A DNA stretch of 64,000 nt, taken from the NCBI GenBank assembly GCA_024180945.1, contig JAKSGN010000006.1, forward strand, positions 3,534,001 through 3,598,000. Direction: 5' to 3'. This DNA is from Macrophomina tecta. Taxonomy: Eukaryota; Ascomycota; Dothideomycetes; Botryosphaeriales; Botryosphaeriaceae. Numbering within the stretch: the first letter of the stretch is position 1; each line of letters begins with the position of its first letter. The notes under the pieces are model-generated. The model searched no databases, was not told where the DNA came from, and saw nothing but the letters and a program-made list of their open reading frames with translations. Shown here one piece after another: positions 1 to 11,960 of the stretch. The position numbers and the translations under genes were made by a program.

Positions 1-264
1 GACGGGCCATCTCGGGGCGAGTGGTTGGTTGAGGGCGGATGGGGGAAAAGTGGCAGCGCCGTGTGGCAGCAGTGACGCAGCGCGCCAAAGACCCTGCTGC
101 TAGATTCGATTCGGCTCGCCCGCCGTGCTGTACCTTGCAGATCTCTGGCCTTGGCGCGCAGGGCCAGACGTGTGCGACCGCTAGTGGCCTCTCTTAAGGC
201 GGCCTCCAGCGCGACTGCGCGCCCAAATGCATGCCACCGCGTCCCCTCTTCACGCCTTTCCGCG
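1..264. other. Upstream region of the first gene
   Basis: GC-rich sequence before the start codon at 265. The reading frame of the downstream hydrolase is open from 151, but only a TTG opens it there and the residues before 265 do not resemble the family. Probably promoter and 5' leader. I see no other element. Confidence 0.4.
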
Positions 265-1353
265 ATGATGCAATCGCGAGTGCTCGCCCTCTCCACCAAG
301 CCGGGCGCGTCCTTGCACTACTCCACCCACCCCGCAGCCCCCGAACACGGACCCTTCTCCACTACCCTCGTCGTGTTCCTGAACGGCCTGCTGCTGCCGC
401 GATCCTCGTGGACCCCGGCTGCCGAAAGCCTCATCTCAGCCCGTTGCCGCCAGCAGCGGCCGCTCCCGCACCTTCTGACGTACGATCGATACGGCCAGGG
501 CGACTCCGACCCTGATCCCGCCGACGGCGATCCGCCCGAGCCCTACGGCCATGATGCGAGCGCTGTCGCCACAGACTTGCATCGGTTGCTGCTCCAGGTC
601 TGCGAGGCCGATCTGCGCATAGCCTTGGAAACGACTGCGCTGGTTTTTGTCTGCAACTCCATCGGCTGCGCCGTTGCCCGTCTCTACGCTGCCAAGCACC
701 CGCGCCGTGTGGCCGCCTATGTCTTCCTCGACTCCATGATGGCCAACACCGATTTTGTGTCCTTGTTCCCTGATCCCGACGCTGATGGCTTTGACGACCA
801 TACTCTGCCTGCCGGCGTTGATGCTGAAAGTCTTCGCGTCGCCAGACGAAAGTACAGGGAGATGTTCCATCCCACCGTCCCCAATCCAGAACACTTTGAT
901 CGCCGTAATCTTGCAGACCTGCTGCCCGACGCAGGTAGTCCAGCGCTTCCGCCTGGCCCAGGCGGGAAAGACCCATACCTGCTAATCGTAGGCCATGATC
1001 CCGAGGTTTTCGCAAAACAAAGCGAGATGGTAACTTGTCACTTCTTGTACACCAAAGACACGTTCCCAGACGCTTCTTCACTCTCGACGTTCGTCACTGA
1101 CCCATCAACGCAGGGAACTCTACAGGTTTCAAGCGCCGTGACAAATGCATACATCAAACCGGCTTGGGAGGCCTACAATCAGGATTTGATCCATTTACTT
1201 AGCGACCCCCGTCGTGTAGAAGGTCCCGTTATTGCACCCAATTGTGGACACTTCATCCAAAATGACGATCCGGAATTCGTTGCCGAGGAGCTCAACAAGT
1301 TACTAAACCGAATGCTGGATGACTTTGGACAAAAGCAGCCGGCTGCTACGTAA
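265..1353 (+). CDS. Alpha/beta hydrolase fold protein, 362 aa
   Basis: Single-exon gene. The first ATG of the open frame is at 265. The protein opens with a beta-strand and oxyanion-hole-like segment (VVFLNGLLLPRSSW, residues 36-49), followed by YDRYGQGDSD (about 73-82), which matches the strand before the nucleophile helix in alpha/beta hydrolases. The nucleophile elbow is CNSIG at 130-134, with Ser132 as the expected nucleophile; the usual first Gly is Cys. A GHF motif at about 328-330 supplies the candidate catalytic His, and an acidic member probably lies between them. No signal peptide is visible, so it is likely intracellular. The substrate cannot be told from the sequence: esterase, lipase-like and hydrolase roles are all possible. 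The coding strand is clear from family motifs and codon use. Confidence 0.8.
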   Translation: MMQSRVLALSTKPGASLHYSTHPAAPEHGPFSTTLVVFLNGLLLPRSSWTPAAESLISARCRQQRPLPHLLTYDRYGQGDSDPDPADGDPPEPYGHDASAVATDLHRLLLQVCEADLRIALETTALVFVCNSIGCAVARLYAAKHPRRVAAYVFLDSMMANTDFVSLFPDPDADGFDDHTLPAGVDAESLRVARRKYREMFHPTVPNPEHFDRRNLADLLPDAGSPALPPGPGGKDPYLLIVGHDPEVFAKQSEMVTCHFLYTKDTFPDASSLSTFVTDPSTQGTLQVSSAVTNAYIKPAWEAYNQDLIHLLSDPRRVEGPVIAPNCGHFIQNDDPEFVAEELNKLLNRMLDDFGQKQPAAT

Positions 1354-4300
1354 GAGCAATAACGGAATGGCCTCTTGTTGGAGATCCGACATGGACAGTT
1401 TTTCTGTTTTAACTTGATTAAGACTTGGTGAGAATGCTCCAAAAAACAAAACCAAAAAAAAAAAAAAAAAAAAAACAAAAAATGAAGAGTTATGGTAATA
1501 GTAGATCATGTGTTTGGGGTGATGTCGGACCAAACCGCCCGGCGACCTTGTCGTAGCTCTAGAATATCAGAAGGTCGCACGTCCACTGAGCTATCCAAGA
1601 CAGGTGCAGATTGTTTAACTCGTAAGCCAATAGATCATAGCCTACGTTTTCCATTTCCGCGCCAGATCACCATCGGATGTCATGTCGGTGACTTCTTGCG
1701 TGTATGTGAGAACTGCCATCCATCTTGTTGACAGCACACCATATCAGTGCCTGTGCTATGTTCCGAGGGAGAAATATCGGGGAGAGAACGGGGGGCGGGT
1801 TTATGGCTTACACCATCTGTCGGGCACGCGAGCAGATTCCACTCGTTGGTCGAACGCCTCTAATGCTGCGTTGTGACATCCATACTGCACATGGTTGTGT
1901 CATGAGGTGCCTGTGCTCTCGCCAGAGCTCGACACAATGCCTACTTTAGCACGAAACTGATCTTTCGAAACAGCTACTGCCAAAGCCCTGCAGAATCATG
2001 AGACCCCCTTCTCTGGTCTGAAAAAGGATCTGCTTGCTTGGCGATAAGAAAGTGATTACTGGCCACCTCCGCTCCATGGGCCTCGGCGCGTGCGCTTTGT
2101 TTATCTCTCTTCGTGAATTTATAGGATGTGGACCTGACGTTGCACCGTAGAGACGCCGGCCACAATGTTCTATCCCGATGAGAAATCCCAGAATATGGAC
2201 TTGATAACTCGCATTGCTGGCAGGATGTGCCTGGTAGTTGTCAAGTTAGTGCCACTGGGCAGTTGCACATCGAATTCCGTGGGCATGATGGACTATATAC
2301 ATCTGGATTTGGTCTGGTTCATGACCCCTGTGAAAAGGCGCGTTTGACCAGCTTGGGCTGCAATTACATCTGCCAATGCAGGTCTCGTATTCTAAGCCTA
2401 TAGTATGTGACGGACGATGGAGTTTCGTAGGTTAAAATCCGGACAGAAACACTGGCAGTGAATTCCAAACGGGTGGATGACGTTCACAGCCCATAACGAT
2501 CGCCGATCGGCAACCCTCGTGGAAGGGCTGGGGCCGCTTGTACGAAGATTATCGCCTCCATCAGTCACCAGCAAGCACATTCGCATCACATTATGCCTCC
2601 AGAAAGCGCTGTGCTGTCATACGGCGAGAAAAATCCGTCACACCGGTGCCCTGACTTTCGATGGATGCGCTCACTTTTCCTGTCAGCACGAGAAAAACCC
2701 CTAAAACCAACCTCAGAACACGTAAGATCAGCTGCTGTGGCATGACTGGACCATTCCACGATTCAGTGTTTGCTTTGCGGGAAGGTGACCACATGTCCGT
2801 CGGCGCAGCTCTCGGAGATCTTCGGTTAATGTTTAGCTTATCAGACCCTGCCGTGCATGGCACCCAGGTCGAGTCGGAGCGAGCAGCGCTGACCATTGGG
2901 CTCAGCAAATGTTTTCGATCTAGCCACGGCTTAATTGGACGTCGTGTGTTGCATGCGCCCGGGCGGATGTCAGGCCGTCTGCAAATGCTTCCGGGTCTGC
3001 TTCACCGCCAGAGATCAGTCGATGAGTGAGAAAGGCCGTCATATTTTGCAGTTCATCTGAAAAGGGAGGTTATGCCGGGCAGCCTCCGCAACGGGGGAGA
3101 GCAGTGCAGCCCTAAGAAGACTTAGCTTCTTTTCTGCCTGGTCATAAGGTTCTATCCATCCTGTGGCTTGGGTAGAGTCCAGTGGGCTAGCCGAGGGCAG
3201 CCTATTTGCTGGAGAAAACAGACAGGTCGTCTGCAAAGCATCACACAATCAGGCATCCGGGAAATGCTGACGTCGTGCGTACGCTGGCCGGCGGCAGGGC
3301 GCAGTTCGATAGAGACGAGGAGGTGGCGGGTGGGTTTGGAGATGGAGCCAAAGGGGCAAAAGCAGGGTCTGCGGTGCCAGGGTCCGTCATATTACGGCGT
3401 ATTGTGCTCGATGGGCCGAGACTGTCTCCCTTTGGGCGGGCCGCCCACGAATGAAAAGGTCTACAGACCCTGTGGCGCAGCATACCATTACGGATAGCAG
3501 GAACGAAAGGGGGCAGCGGGGATGGCCCTGTCATCGGAAAAGACTCCGTGCGGGAGCGGTGCATGAATACATGACGAGCCGCGCTCGCTGAGTGAGCATG
3601 GGGACTCAGTGCCCGGCCGGGACTCGCGCTGTGATTTCCCAGCGGAACACTGCAATTCTCGGCAGCGGGCAAGTCTGGCTTGTCATGGCCCTCCGCGCGC
3701 CGTTCCCAAACTCTGCTTTTGTCGGCGCGCGGCTACTAGAGGCCCTACCATGCGCGCGCTCGGGCAGTGCTCGTACGGCCTGATTGGGCCGGGAGTGACA
3801 GCCGGCCATCGTCTTCTGCCCGCCAGCCGCGACACTGCCGTTGGGGAGCACCCGGCGGCGCAATACCTAGCTTGCTCAGTGCGGCGGGTCGGATGGGGGC
3901 GAAGAGGCACCCTCCTGCTCTCCCATGGCCTCGGCCTCAGTCGAATGACGAAGCCGCTGCCGGGCGGCTGTGGGCGCGCAACTCCCGCTTCGGCGGCTCG
4001 CAGCGACTGCGGCGGGCTGGCACTGGCCGCTGGTGCGCGGCGGGCGGTGCCGGACGGGCTTCTGACGCAAGAACAATGGAGAAACCGAGCCAGCAGACGA
4101 CGTGATGTTGAAAAGCGCCTGTCTGGCTGTGTCAGAAGCCCTTGATGGCCGTGCACTGCAGCGCGATTTGCCCGGCTTGATTGGTCTGCCGCAATCGCCA
4201 TCAGCGAGGAGTCCAGTTCTAAACATCGGGGACGAGGACATCCTCCCGGTCTAGCGAACATCCTCGCGCTGACCTTCTGCGCGTTGCGGCCTGAGAGGCT

Positions 4301-4624
4301 TCGAAACTCTTCGACAAACCCGCCTGCCACGGCCTTCTCCCTCCATCGCATGCGCCACGCCGCCAGAACACTGCGAGCCGCCGCCGCCAGCCCTCGAGCT
4401 CCATTGCAGTGAGCCCACGTTCCTGCCGTTGCATCAATTTTCTCTTTCGCTGCGCCGCGGTTGCACGCGCGCCTCTGTTCGCTGCGCAGCGCAGGGCGCC
4501 GCGTCCGCCTGCGTGGAGCGCCGTGTCTTCTGTATTTGCAACGAAATCCCCGCCTTGCTCCCGGCGACGACATCCATCACCCTCTCGCTGCACTTTCGCA
4601 TGACCGCCATCACAGCCGAAGACC
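1354..4624. other. 3.3 kb intergenic region, no supported gene
   Basis: Contains the 3' flank of the hydrolase, with a 22-A run at 1454-1475, then mixed sequence, then a GC-rich block from about 3.2 kb to the Zn2Cys6 gene. Short open frames exist on both strands, but none shows a recognisable motif or a splice path. The GC-rich part just before 4625 may be a long 5' leader of that regulator. I see no tRNA and no transposon motif. Confidence 0.4.
1454..1482. repeat. Poly-A tract
   Basis: 22 consecutive A, one C, then six more A, about 100 bp downstream of the hydrolase stop codon. It is a simple low-complexity tract. Confidence 0.9.
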
Positions 4625-7220
4625 ATGAGCGTCTTTTCACCAACCGCCGGCGGCGGCCCTTCGCCTCCTGACGCGCCGTCCGATAGCTCCCTCCGTCGAG
4701 AGCGCGCTGCCATCGCGGCCCAGGCCTGCGAGACTTGCAGAGCCCGCAAGTCCAAGTGTGATGAACGTCGGCCCAAATGCGGCCTCTGTATGCGCGTGGG
4801 AGCTGATTGCCGCTACAGAGAGCCCCAGCCCACCAAGTAGGTGCTCTCCAGATCTCTGCAGCCCTGCCCGGAGGTGTGCGACGCGCGCCTCCGAGACGCT
4901 GACTGAATGCTTCCAGGAAGGATAAGACTATGGTCTTTATGCTCGATGCTCTCCAGCGCATTGAGGGGAAAATTGACCTGATTGGCAAAGCTGTGGATCC
5001 GGAGAGTGGTGTGTATGAGCCCGGCCCCTACACCACCCCTCACTCAGGGCGGGTTTCTTCAATCAGTAGCGGTGCGTTTATGATTCAAGATCGTCTCCTC
5101 CGGGACCAGGAGCGTCCTGCTTCCCAGCAAATCCCGACCCAGAGCTCGCCGAGGCTCGTTCAGCCGCAAGGACATCGGAACGCGCATGCACACGTTACTC
5201 CGCCGCACAAGGTTCTTCTTTGGCCTTTCATCCACTCACGCCTTGCCGAATTCCAGGTCGAGGTGGCCGAGGACCTGCAATCTCTTAGGCAGGAGGGCAC
5301 GCCGTGGTTCCTCCGTCACGAAGTGCTGAAGCATCCCGATCCCTTGCCCGCCAACGCTCGCCTGGAGACGGAGCCCGTCGACGATCCCTCGATTCCCGAC
5401 AGCGATAGCAGAGTGCGATTCCCCGCCCTCACGCACGAGGAAATGAGAACATACGCTCATCACTACTTTAACACGTTCAACATGCTGTACTTGATCCTGG
5501 ACAGGCGGCACTTCATGGACGTGGTGTTACCCAAGGTTGCTAGATATGGGTTTGGAGACGGTGATCATGAGTCCGTAATCGCACTGCTGGTGTTCTCCTT
5601 GGGAAAGGTTGCCCTTGATGGAACATGGTCGCCGCCGCTCGACAATGGTATGCACTTCGATAGCGGCTTGCGCGGGGGCACACTGGAAGAACCACCAGCC
5701 CTGGACATATTTAATGAGGCACGGCGGCGGACCGGCTTTATCTCATACCATTGCTCGATCGAGTCGATTCAAATCCAGCTTTTGTCAGCGTAAGTAGTGG
5801 GCTCGTTGCGGTGGTTTCGTCTTGCGGAGCTGACAATACCTTAGAATGTACTACGAATCCTGTGGGCGGCATCTTGTAAGTCTACCCCATGGGGACACGG
5901 TGCGTCCTTCGTGATACGCTAACCGCTGGGCAGGACTTCTGGCGTGCCGCTCAATCCGCATCAACCGCCTTCCAGATCCTTATCAAATGGTGAGTGGCGA
6001 ACCGGATGCGTAACGCTGACGTTCATTGCCTTCCTCTTACTGACGGTTGATGACAAAAGTGCGCCGATCGACTGGTTTACTGAGCGCGGCAATCTCGTTA
6101 AACGGCTATACTGGACATGTAATTTGATCGAGAAGTACTCACCGTGACGGTCCCTGCCAACCTCTGACGGCTACTGACCTCTTACGTAGCTGGTATCACT
6201 TTGATCTCGATCTACCGCGAACGGCCATGTGCGACCACGAGGATGAAGTGCCTCTCCCAGGCGAATTGTTGGGACAGAGTACGGAAGAGGATCAGCAGAC
6301 GGTCATGCACTTCCTAGCAATGATAGCGCTTCGCCGATTGGTGACGCGGGTCCACAAGACCATCTTTGAGGGTATGCGCTGACAGCCCCGCTCCATCCTC
6401 GCCTCTGGGATGAAAATTATTCGCTTGGAGGTTGAACGGAAGCCGAAGGAGGTCGGAGTATACTCCGCCTCAGTTGTCACGCCTTGCGCCCCTAATTCCC
6501 AAGCCTTACCGAACCCCGGCTAACTCACATCACAACCCAGCCTCCTCCTCCTCTTCTGAGTTCCCCGAGGGGTACGATGGCCCGCCGACCCACGTCATCC
6601 GTGAACTTTCCCGTCAACTGGAATCCTGGCGTTCCATGTTGCCCCAATCCCTTCAGTGGGCAGACGATCCATCTGAGTCCCGCTTCCACTACTCATACAT
6701 CGATTCGACGAAGACCACGAGACTCTTCACTCCCGACGTCAGCCGAATTCCTGTGGATCAACCAAACGCTCTGGACCTAGTTACAGCTCAGTTGCGGTCG
6801 CGGTATTACTACACACGCTTCATCATGTATCGGCCTTTCGTATACAAAGTGCTCCATTGGCCTGAGCTGACAACAGATGAGGACCGGCAATTGGCCGGAT
6901 TGTGCATCAAGAGCGCCCTAATGTGGCCCATTGCGCTCGCACCTCCAAAGAATCGGAAAAGGCTGGTGCCATACCTGTTTGCGTGGACGCAAAACTTCAT
7001 AGGGATCTTGCTTATCCTGCGAGTCACTACCATCAGCAACATTCTCGCTGATGTTTGCCGCTCGACAATCGATCAGACTGAGTTAATGCTCACCGTTCAG
7101 TATCTCCTCGAGTGGATTGCTGACGTTAGGCCGATTGATGGGATTGCGACATGGAGCTGGAAGATCCTTGTGCCGCTTTTTCGCGACGTTTTTCCAGATA
7201 TATCTGGAGCCGACGCCTGA
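4625..7220 (+). CDS. Zn2Cys6 fungal transcription factor, 702 aa
   Basis: Binuclear zinc-cluster DNA-binding regulator. Exons by my splice reading: 4625-4836, 4917-5789, 5845-5875, 5934-5989, 6060-6134, 6190-6371, 6541-7220; they sum to 2109 nt with no internal stop. The last intron has a clear CTAAC branch point before its acceptor at 6540. The N-terminus carries [21 protein letters not shown], the six-Cys Gal4-type cluster, at about residues 37-57. A helical linker follows ([20 protein letters not shown]), likely a dimerisation coiled coil. The middle and C-terminal parts look like the fungal-specific transcription factor domain (for example LYWTC and the [13 protein letters not shown] region in the last exon). 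It probably acts in the nucleus on CGG/CCG half-sites, as known for the family. Target genes are unknown. The donor at 6135 is the least certain boundary. Confidence 0.85.
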
Positions 7221-8075
7221 AATACCTACAAGTCGGCCTGTAAGCACAACAACGCCGGAGATGGACAAAAATCATAAAAGGGGCACAGGGAGATAACGCT
7301 GGGCTGAGGAACGAGGCACATGCAGGGTTTGAGGCAGGAGTTCTGTGCTGCTGCATCAACTGCCAGTATATAACTCCGCTGCTGCCATCTGGAGGGCGTG
7401 CTCATGATCTCATGAGGCCTCTCAACCATGTGTACTGACTGTTTGATAGTTCTAATCCGTCATGACGAGTTACGACTGTCAAATGAATATACCGTATGGA
7501 GCGGTTGGGCGCGTTTTGGTCAAGATCTTTGTATTGTCTCATGGTGAACAAGCAGAGTTTCTGATGAGAAGACCTTGCGTCTGCGTCCGATTCGGAGCGC
7601 CAATGTCGATCTAATCATTCAATGTGTGGTTTGGCCCCTTGGTCGAACGCAAAGAAAACGCCCCACAACCACTGGATAAAGGGGTGTCCATGATTGTTCG
7701 CTACCAGTAGATAAATAGAGGGGTCTAATATGTCGGAAGATCTAGTAATTGGTGCTTTCTCATCCTCTAATGCCTCTTTCTCTTTTCCTGATGTTTATCC
7801 GGGCCATGTTTGTCACGTCGCCGTAGAAATGCGCGAGTGTAAATTAGTAACGATCTAAAACTCCCTCAGTTGGCCTCGCATCGTATGCGTGCTACGTGAC
7901 TGTTGGCATCCTCATACTTCCCGAGACACCTGCGAAACAAGCACGCGGGGCAGCTCCGGCAGCTCCAGGCTCCCGCGTCTGTTACACTTGCCCCTCACCC
8001 GCGTCTTACAGAAAGAGCAAGAGCTCCCGACCTCAGTGTCGAAATTCGCGCTGTATCACTCGCAGTCAGACGATC
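7221..8075. other. Intergenic region between regulator and UCH-like gene
   Basis: AT-richer 3' flank of the Zn2Cys6 gene and 5' flank of the UCH-like gene. Short open frames of 60-100 codons show no motif. I see nothing else in it. Confidence 0.4.
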
Positions 8076-8905
8076 ATGCCCACCAACATGACTGATTTAC
8101 AAGAAACTTCCCGCCTGGTCGACGGTCGCAAGACCGTTGTTCCTCTCGGTAAGAGCTCACGTACTTTCCTATGCTCTCAAGTCTCACTCCATAATTCCTG
8201 ATGTGGCCATTTCTAGAAAACAACCCAGCCGTCTTCTCGCACCTCATCCGCTCGCTCGGCGTCTCGCCCAAGCTCGGCTTCTATGACGTCTACAGCCTCG
8301 ACGAGCCGGCGCTGCTCGCCCACATCCCCAGGCCCGCCCTCGCCCTCATCTTCATCGCCCCCTCGGCAGTCTACCACTCGCACCGTGACGTCGAGAATGC
8401 AGGCATGCAGGCCTACGACGGCGTCGGCGATCAGCCCGTCCTGTGGTTCAAGCAGACAGTCCACGAGGCGTGCGGCCAGGTCGCGCTCATCCACGCCGTC
8501 TGCAACGACGAGGCGAAGAGGTACATCGAGCCGGGCTCGCTTCTGGAAGAACTGCGCAGCCGGGCGGTGCCACTGCGCAGGGAGGAGAGGGCGCGGTTGT
8601 TGTATGACTCGGAGGCGTTGGAGAAGGCGCACGCGAGCGCGGCGCGGTTGGGCGATTCGCAGGCGCCCGCGCTAGGGGACCGTGAGGAGGCGAGTGGGGC
8701 CTTTGTATGCTTCGTCAAGGGAGACGATGGGCATTTGTGGGAGTTGGCCGGGTTCGCGAAGGGGCCCATTGATCGCGGGGAGTTGGCGGAGGGAGAGGAT
8801 GTGTTGAGTGAGAGGGCGGTGCAGTTGGGGTTGAGGAGTTTCTTGGAGGAGGGAAAGGGAGAGGTGAGGTTTTCGTTGGTGGCGCTGGCGCCGAGCGAGA
8901 AGTGA
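8076..8905 (+). CDS. Ubiquitin C-terminal hydrolase (UCH, peptidase C12) homologue, 253 aa, probably inactive
   Basis: Two exons, 8076-8148 and 8217-8905. The junction restores the family start, VPLENNPAVFSHLIRSLGVSP, typical of UCH-L3/Yuh1 proteins. UCH enzymes cut small adducts from the ubiquitin C-terminus. The active-site helix reads KQTVHEACG: the oxyanion Gln (Q104) and nucleophile Cys (C110) are kept at the normal spacing of six. Where the family has its catalytic His (in the HF strand) this protein has Ala186 (SGAFVCF), and where it has the catalytic Asp (ELDG) it has Ala202 (ELAG). The spacing from Cys to these positions, 76 and 92 residues, matches UCH-L1/L3 within a few residues. 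Length fits the family (220-250 aa). A role as a ubiquitin-binding pseudo-enzyme is inference. Confidence 0.88.
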
Positions 8906-9906
8906 GGGGTGAGGGTGTTGGGGATGGCTGGTAAGCGGTAGTCCAAGAAGATGCTTGGAGGCACTTCCGATCGAGAAATGAAAACAGCTTGGTCCGAACA
9001 TCTGGGACATGGCTATTCAGAATGTACACCTAGAGAGTTAACGGGGGTTCTTTGACAGGGCTGAGGAAATGCTTCAGTCATGCTGAAGTCTATAGTGTCA
9101 ACTATGGCACGCGGCATCGCTAGTACTTGTGGGAAATCTTCCGCGTCTTCGCGCAATCCATTCCCATCATAAGATATAAATGGATGGCTGCGCCATCTAG
9201 CACACTTGTCCCGGATAGCCCTGATGATAAAGCAAAGCCCAGTCATTCCGGTGTCCGAAGAGTGTACAGCTAGCAGCACAACTAGAGCACTAAGAAAACC
9301 TAATGGGAACTATGCGTCATCTGCACGATCTTACACGCTCTCTGTCTTACGAGAACTTTTTCAGTTTCACTGACGGTATCTGAAATTGACACCTGGATTA
9401 CCAAGCCTTCACATTTGAACAACTGGCGATGGGCATTTGCGTATCTCACGTAGGAGCATTGCAAAGCAAAGTGACCTACTGTGAACCTCTAAGCATTAAT
9501 GGAGGAGAGGGGGGTTTATTACCATAATCAGGACGCACGGCTTGAAATAGAAATACAACTGGAAATATTTTCGGACTATAGGTGGGATATGGGGGTTATG
9601 TAGCCGTTGGAAAGGAATACCGAACTGGTGGACGGGTGGGGCAGCATTTTGTGCCTAAGGCACATGTCGCGGTTAATACTCGGAAAATTGGCCGGGGCGC
9701 GTTTTCAACGCGACGACGCATCTTGCCGCCGCAGCTGCCGCGCTACCGCCGGAGACCTGCTGCTCTTCCACATCTCTCACGTTTTCATTGCCGCAACCAC
9801 CCATCACTGTTCCTGCCCAGTTTGTACCTGCGGTCGCGCCAAGCCACGCGCGAGAAGCAAGTACCCTCACTGCATATTTCTGCGCGCCGCGCACTGTTCT
9901 TTCGAC
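8906..9906. other. Intergenic region upstream of pob3
   Basis: 3' flank of the UCH-like gene, then low-GC sequence, then a pyrimidine-rich leader before the FACT gene. I found no supported gene. Open frames at 9582-10037 and on the opposite strand overlap the 5' end of pob3 in other frames and carry no motif. Confidence 0.4.
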
Positions 9907-11960
9907 ATGTAAGTCAACCAAGCTTGCACACCACCTCCACCCGCTCGACACTGCTCCCACCATGTCTGCCTGGAATGTTAATACGCCGCCGCCGATTGCT
10001 AACAAAGATGCGCCGCGAGACAGGTCTGAGCCTCTGAGAGAAAGCTTCGACGGCATCTACCTCGACCTTTCCAAACAGCCTGGACGATGCCGCTTCGCTG
10101 AGGGCGGTCTCGGTTGGAAGCCTTCCGCCGGCGGCGAGACCTTTACTCTGGACAGCAGCAACATCACCCAGGCACAATGGAGTCGCGCGTCCCGCGGCTA
10201 TGAGCTGCGTGTCTTCACCAAAAACACTGGTATCATTCAGCTCGATGGCTTCCAGCAGGAGGTAAGGGCGCATAAGCAACAGTCCGTTCTTTTGTTTTTT
10301 TTCTCATGGCGCTGACCTACTCAGGATTTTGAGCGTCTCGCCAAGGTATTCAAGATGTGGTACAGCATCAATCTGGAGAACAAAGAGCACGCCCTGCGCG
10401 GCTATAACTGGGGCAAGGCCGAATTTGGAAAGTCGGAGCTTTCGTTCAACGTCCAGAGCCGCCCCGCCTTCGAGCTGCCTTATTCCGAAATCGCCAACAC
10501 CAACCTTGCTGGAAAGAACGAAGTTGCGATCGAGTTCTCGCTCCCTGCCAACGGCGAGGATACTGGCACGAATGGCCACTTGGGCGGCGCCAGAGCTCGC
10601 GGCAAGAAGTCAGGTGGTGCGAGGGACCAACTTGTGGAGATGCGGTTCTACATCCCCGGCACTGTGACAAAGAAGGAGAAGAAGGAAGAGGGCGAGGGCG
10701 AGGGCGAGGACGTCTCCGATGAGGGCGAGGAAGAGGAGCACAACGCCGCGAGCTTGTTCTACAACACGCTCATTGAGAAGGCAGAGATTGGTGAGATCGC
10801 TGGAGACACGTTCATCACCTTCGAGGACATCTTGCACCTTACACCCAGGTTTGTGTTATTCACGCACGCTCAATGGGCATACGCTGATTCTGCTGCAGAG
10901 GCCGTTTCGGTCTGGACATGTACGAGACATCGTTCCGTCTGCGCGGCAAGACATACGATTACAAGATTCAATACGACCAGATCAAGAAGTTCTTCGTCCT
11001 ACCGAAACCGGACGATATCCACCAGCTCATCACGATCGGTGTCGACCCTCCTCTCCGCCAAGGTCAAACCAGATACCCGTTCATTGTCATGCAGTTCAAG
11101 AAGGACGAGGAGCTGGACGAGCCAGTTCCCCTCAACATCGAGCCGGACGTTTTGGAGGAAAAGTACAAGGGCAAGCTCGAGGCGCAGTACGAGGGGCCCA
11201 TCTACCGCGTCGTTGCGCAGCTTCTCCGTGGTCTGTCAGGAAGGAAGACCATTGCTCCATCCAGGGACTTCATCAGCCACCACCAACAGAGTGGAATCAA
11301 GTGTTCTATCAAGGCCAACGAAGGGCACCTTTACTGCATGGACAAGAGCTTCCTGTTCGTGCCTAAGCCCGCGACCTACATTTCTTTCGACCAAATCTCC
11401 GTCATCACAATGTCCCGTGTGGGTGGCAACCTCTCGTCAAGCCGCACGTTCGATATCACCATCAGGATGAAGAACGGCTCAGATCACCAGTTCAGCAACA
11501 TCAACCGGTAAGTTTTTCACGTGGCGCGCATGAAAACGACAACTGATCTCGGTTTGCAGTGAGGAACAAACCCCGCTTGAGGAATTTTTCAAGATCAAGA
11601 ACCTCAAGACTAAGAACGAGATGGTCGACGATGTAAGTCACTCAATTTCCTCACGCAGCAAAATTGCTAATGGCAGGGCAGTCTGGTGCCCTCCTCGCAG
11701 CAGCACTCAACGACGACCTGGACGAATCAGACGACGAACAGGTGGCGGTCAACCGCGGCAGTGCAGACGAGGACTCGGAAGAGCTGGACGAGGACTTCGA
11801 GGCGGAGAGCGAGTCAGAGGTGGCAGAGGAGTTCGATTCGGAGCACGAGAGCAGCGGAAGCGAGGACGAGGAAATGGCGGATGCCGACGGAGAGGCAGAC
11901 GGGGACGAGGATACGTCGATGGTGGAGAGGCCCAAGAAGAAGGCCAAGACGGACAAGTAG
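9907..11960 (+). CDS. pob3: FACT complex subunit Pob3 (SSRP1 family), about 574 aa
   Basis: Histone chaperone subunit that, with Spt16, reorganises nucleosomes during transcription and replication. Preferred exons: 9907-9908 (AT of the start codon), 10024-10261, 10325-10848, 10899-11507, 11560-11632, 11682-11960. The first intron (9909-10023) has a GTAAGT donor and a TGCTAAC branch point, and gives the N-terminus MSEPLRESFDGIYLDL, close to the family start. If that intron is kept, an ATG at 9962 in the same frame gives a 594-aa form. N-terminal dimerisation domain, a structure-specific-recognition/PH domain region (FELPYSEIANTNLAGKNEV) and a middle tandem-PH domain are evident. The last 80 residues are strongly acidic (runs of D and E from about 11710), ending in a basic PKKKAKTDK that may be a nuclear signal. 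No HMG box, as expected in fungi, where Nhp6 supplies it. Confidence 0.95.

Noticed and set aside
1454..1482. Poly-A tract as evidence of a retroposed gene copy
   Set aside because: The hydrolase has its own normal frame, and I see no target-site duplication or truncated element next to it.
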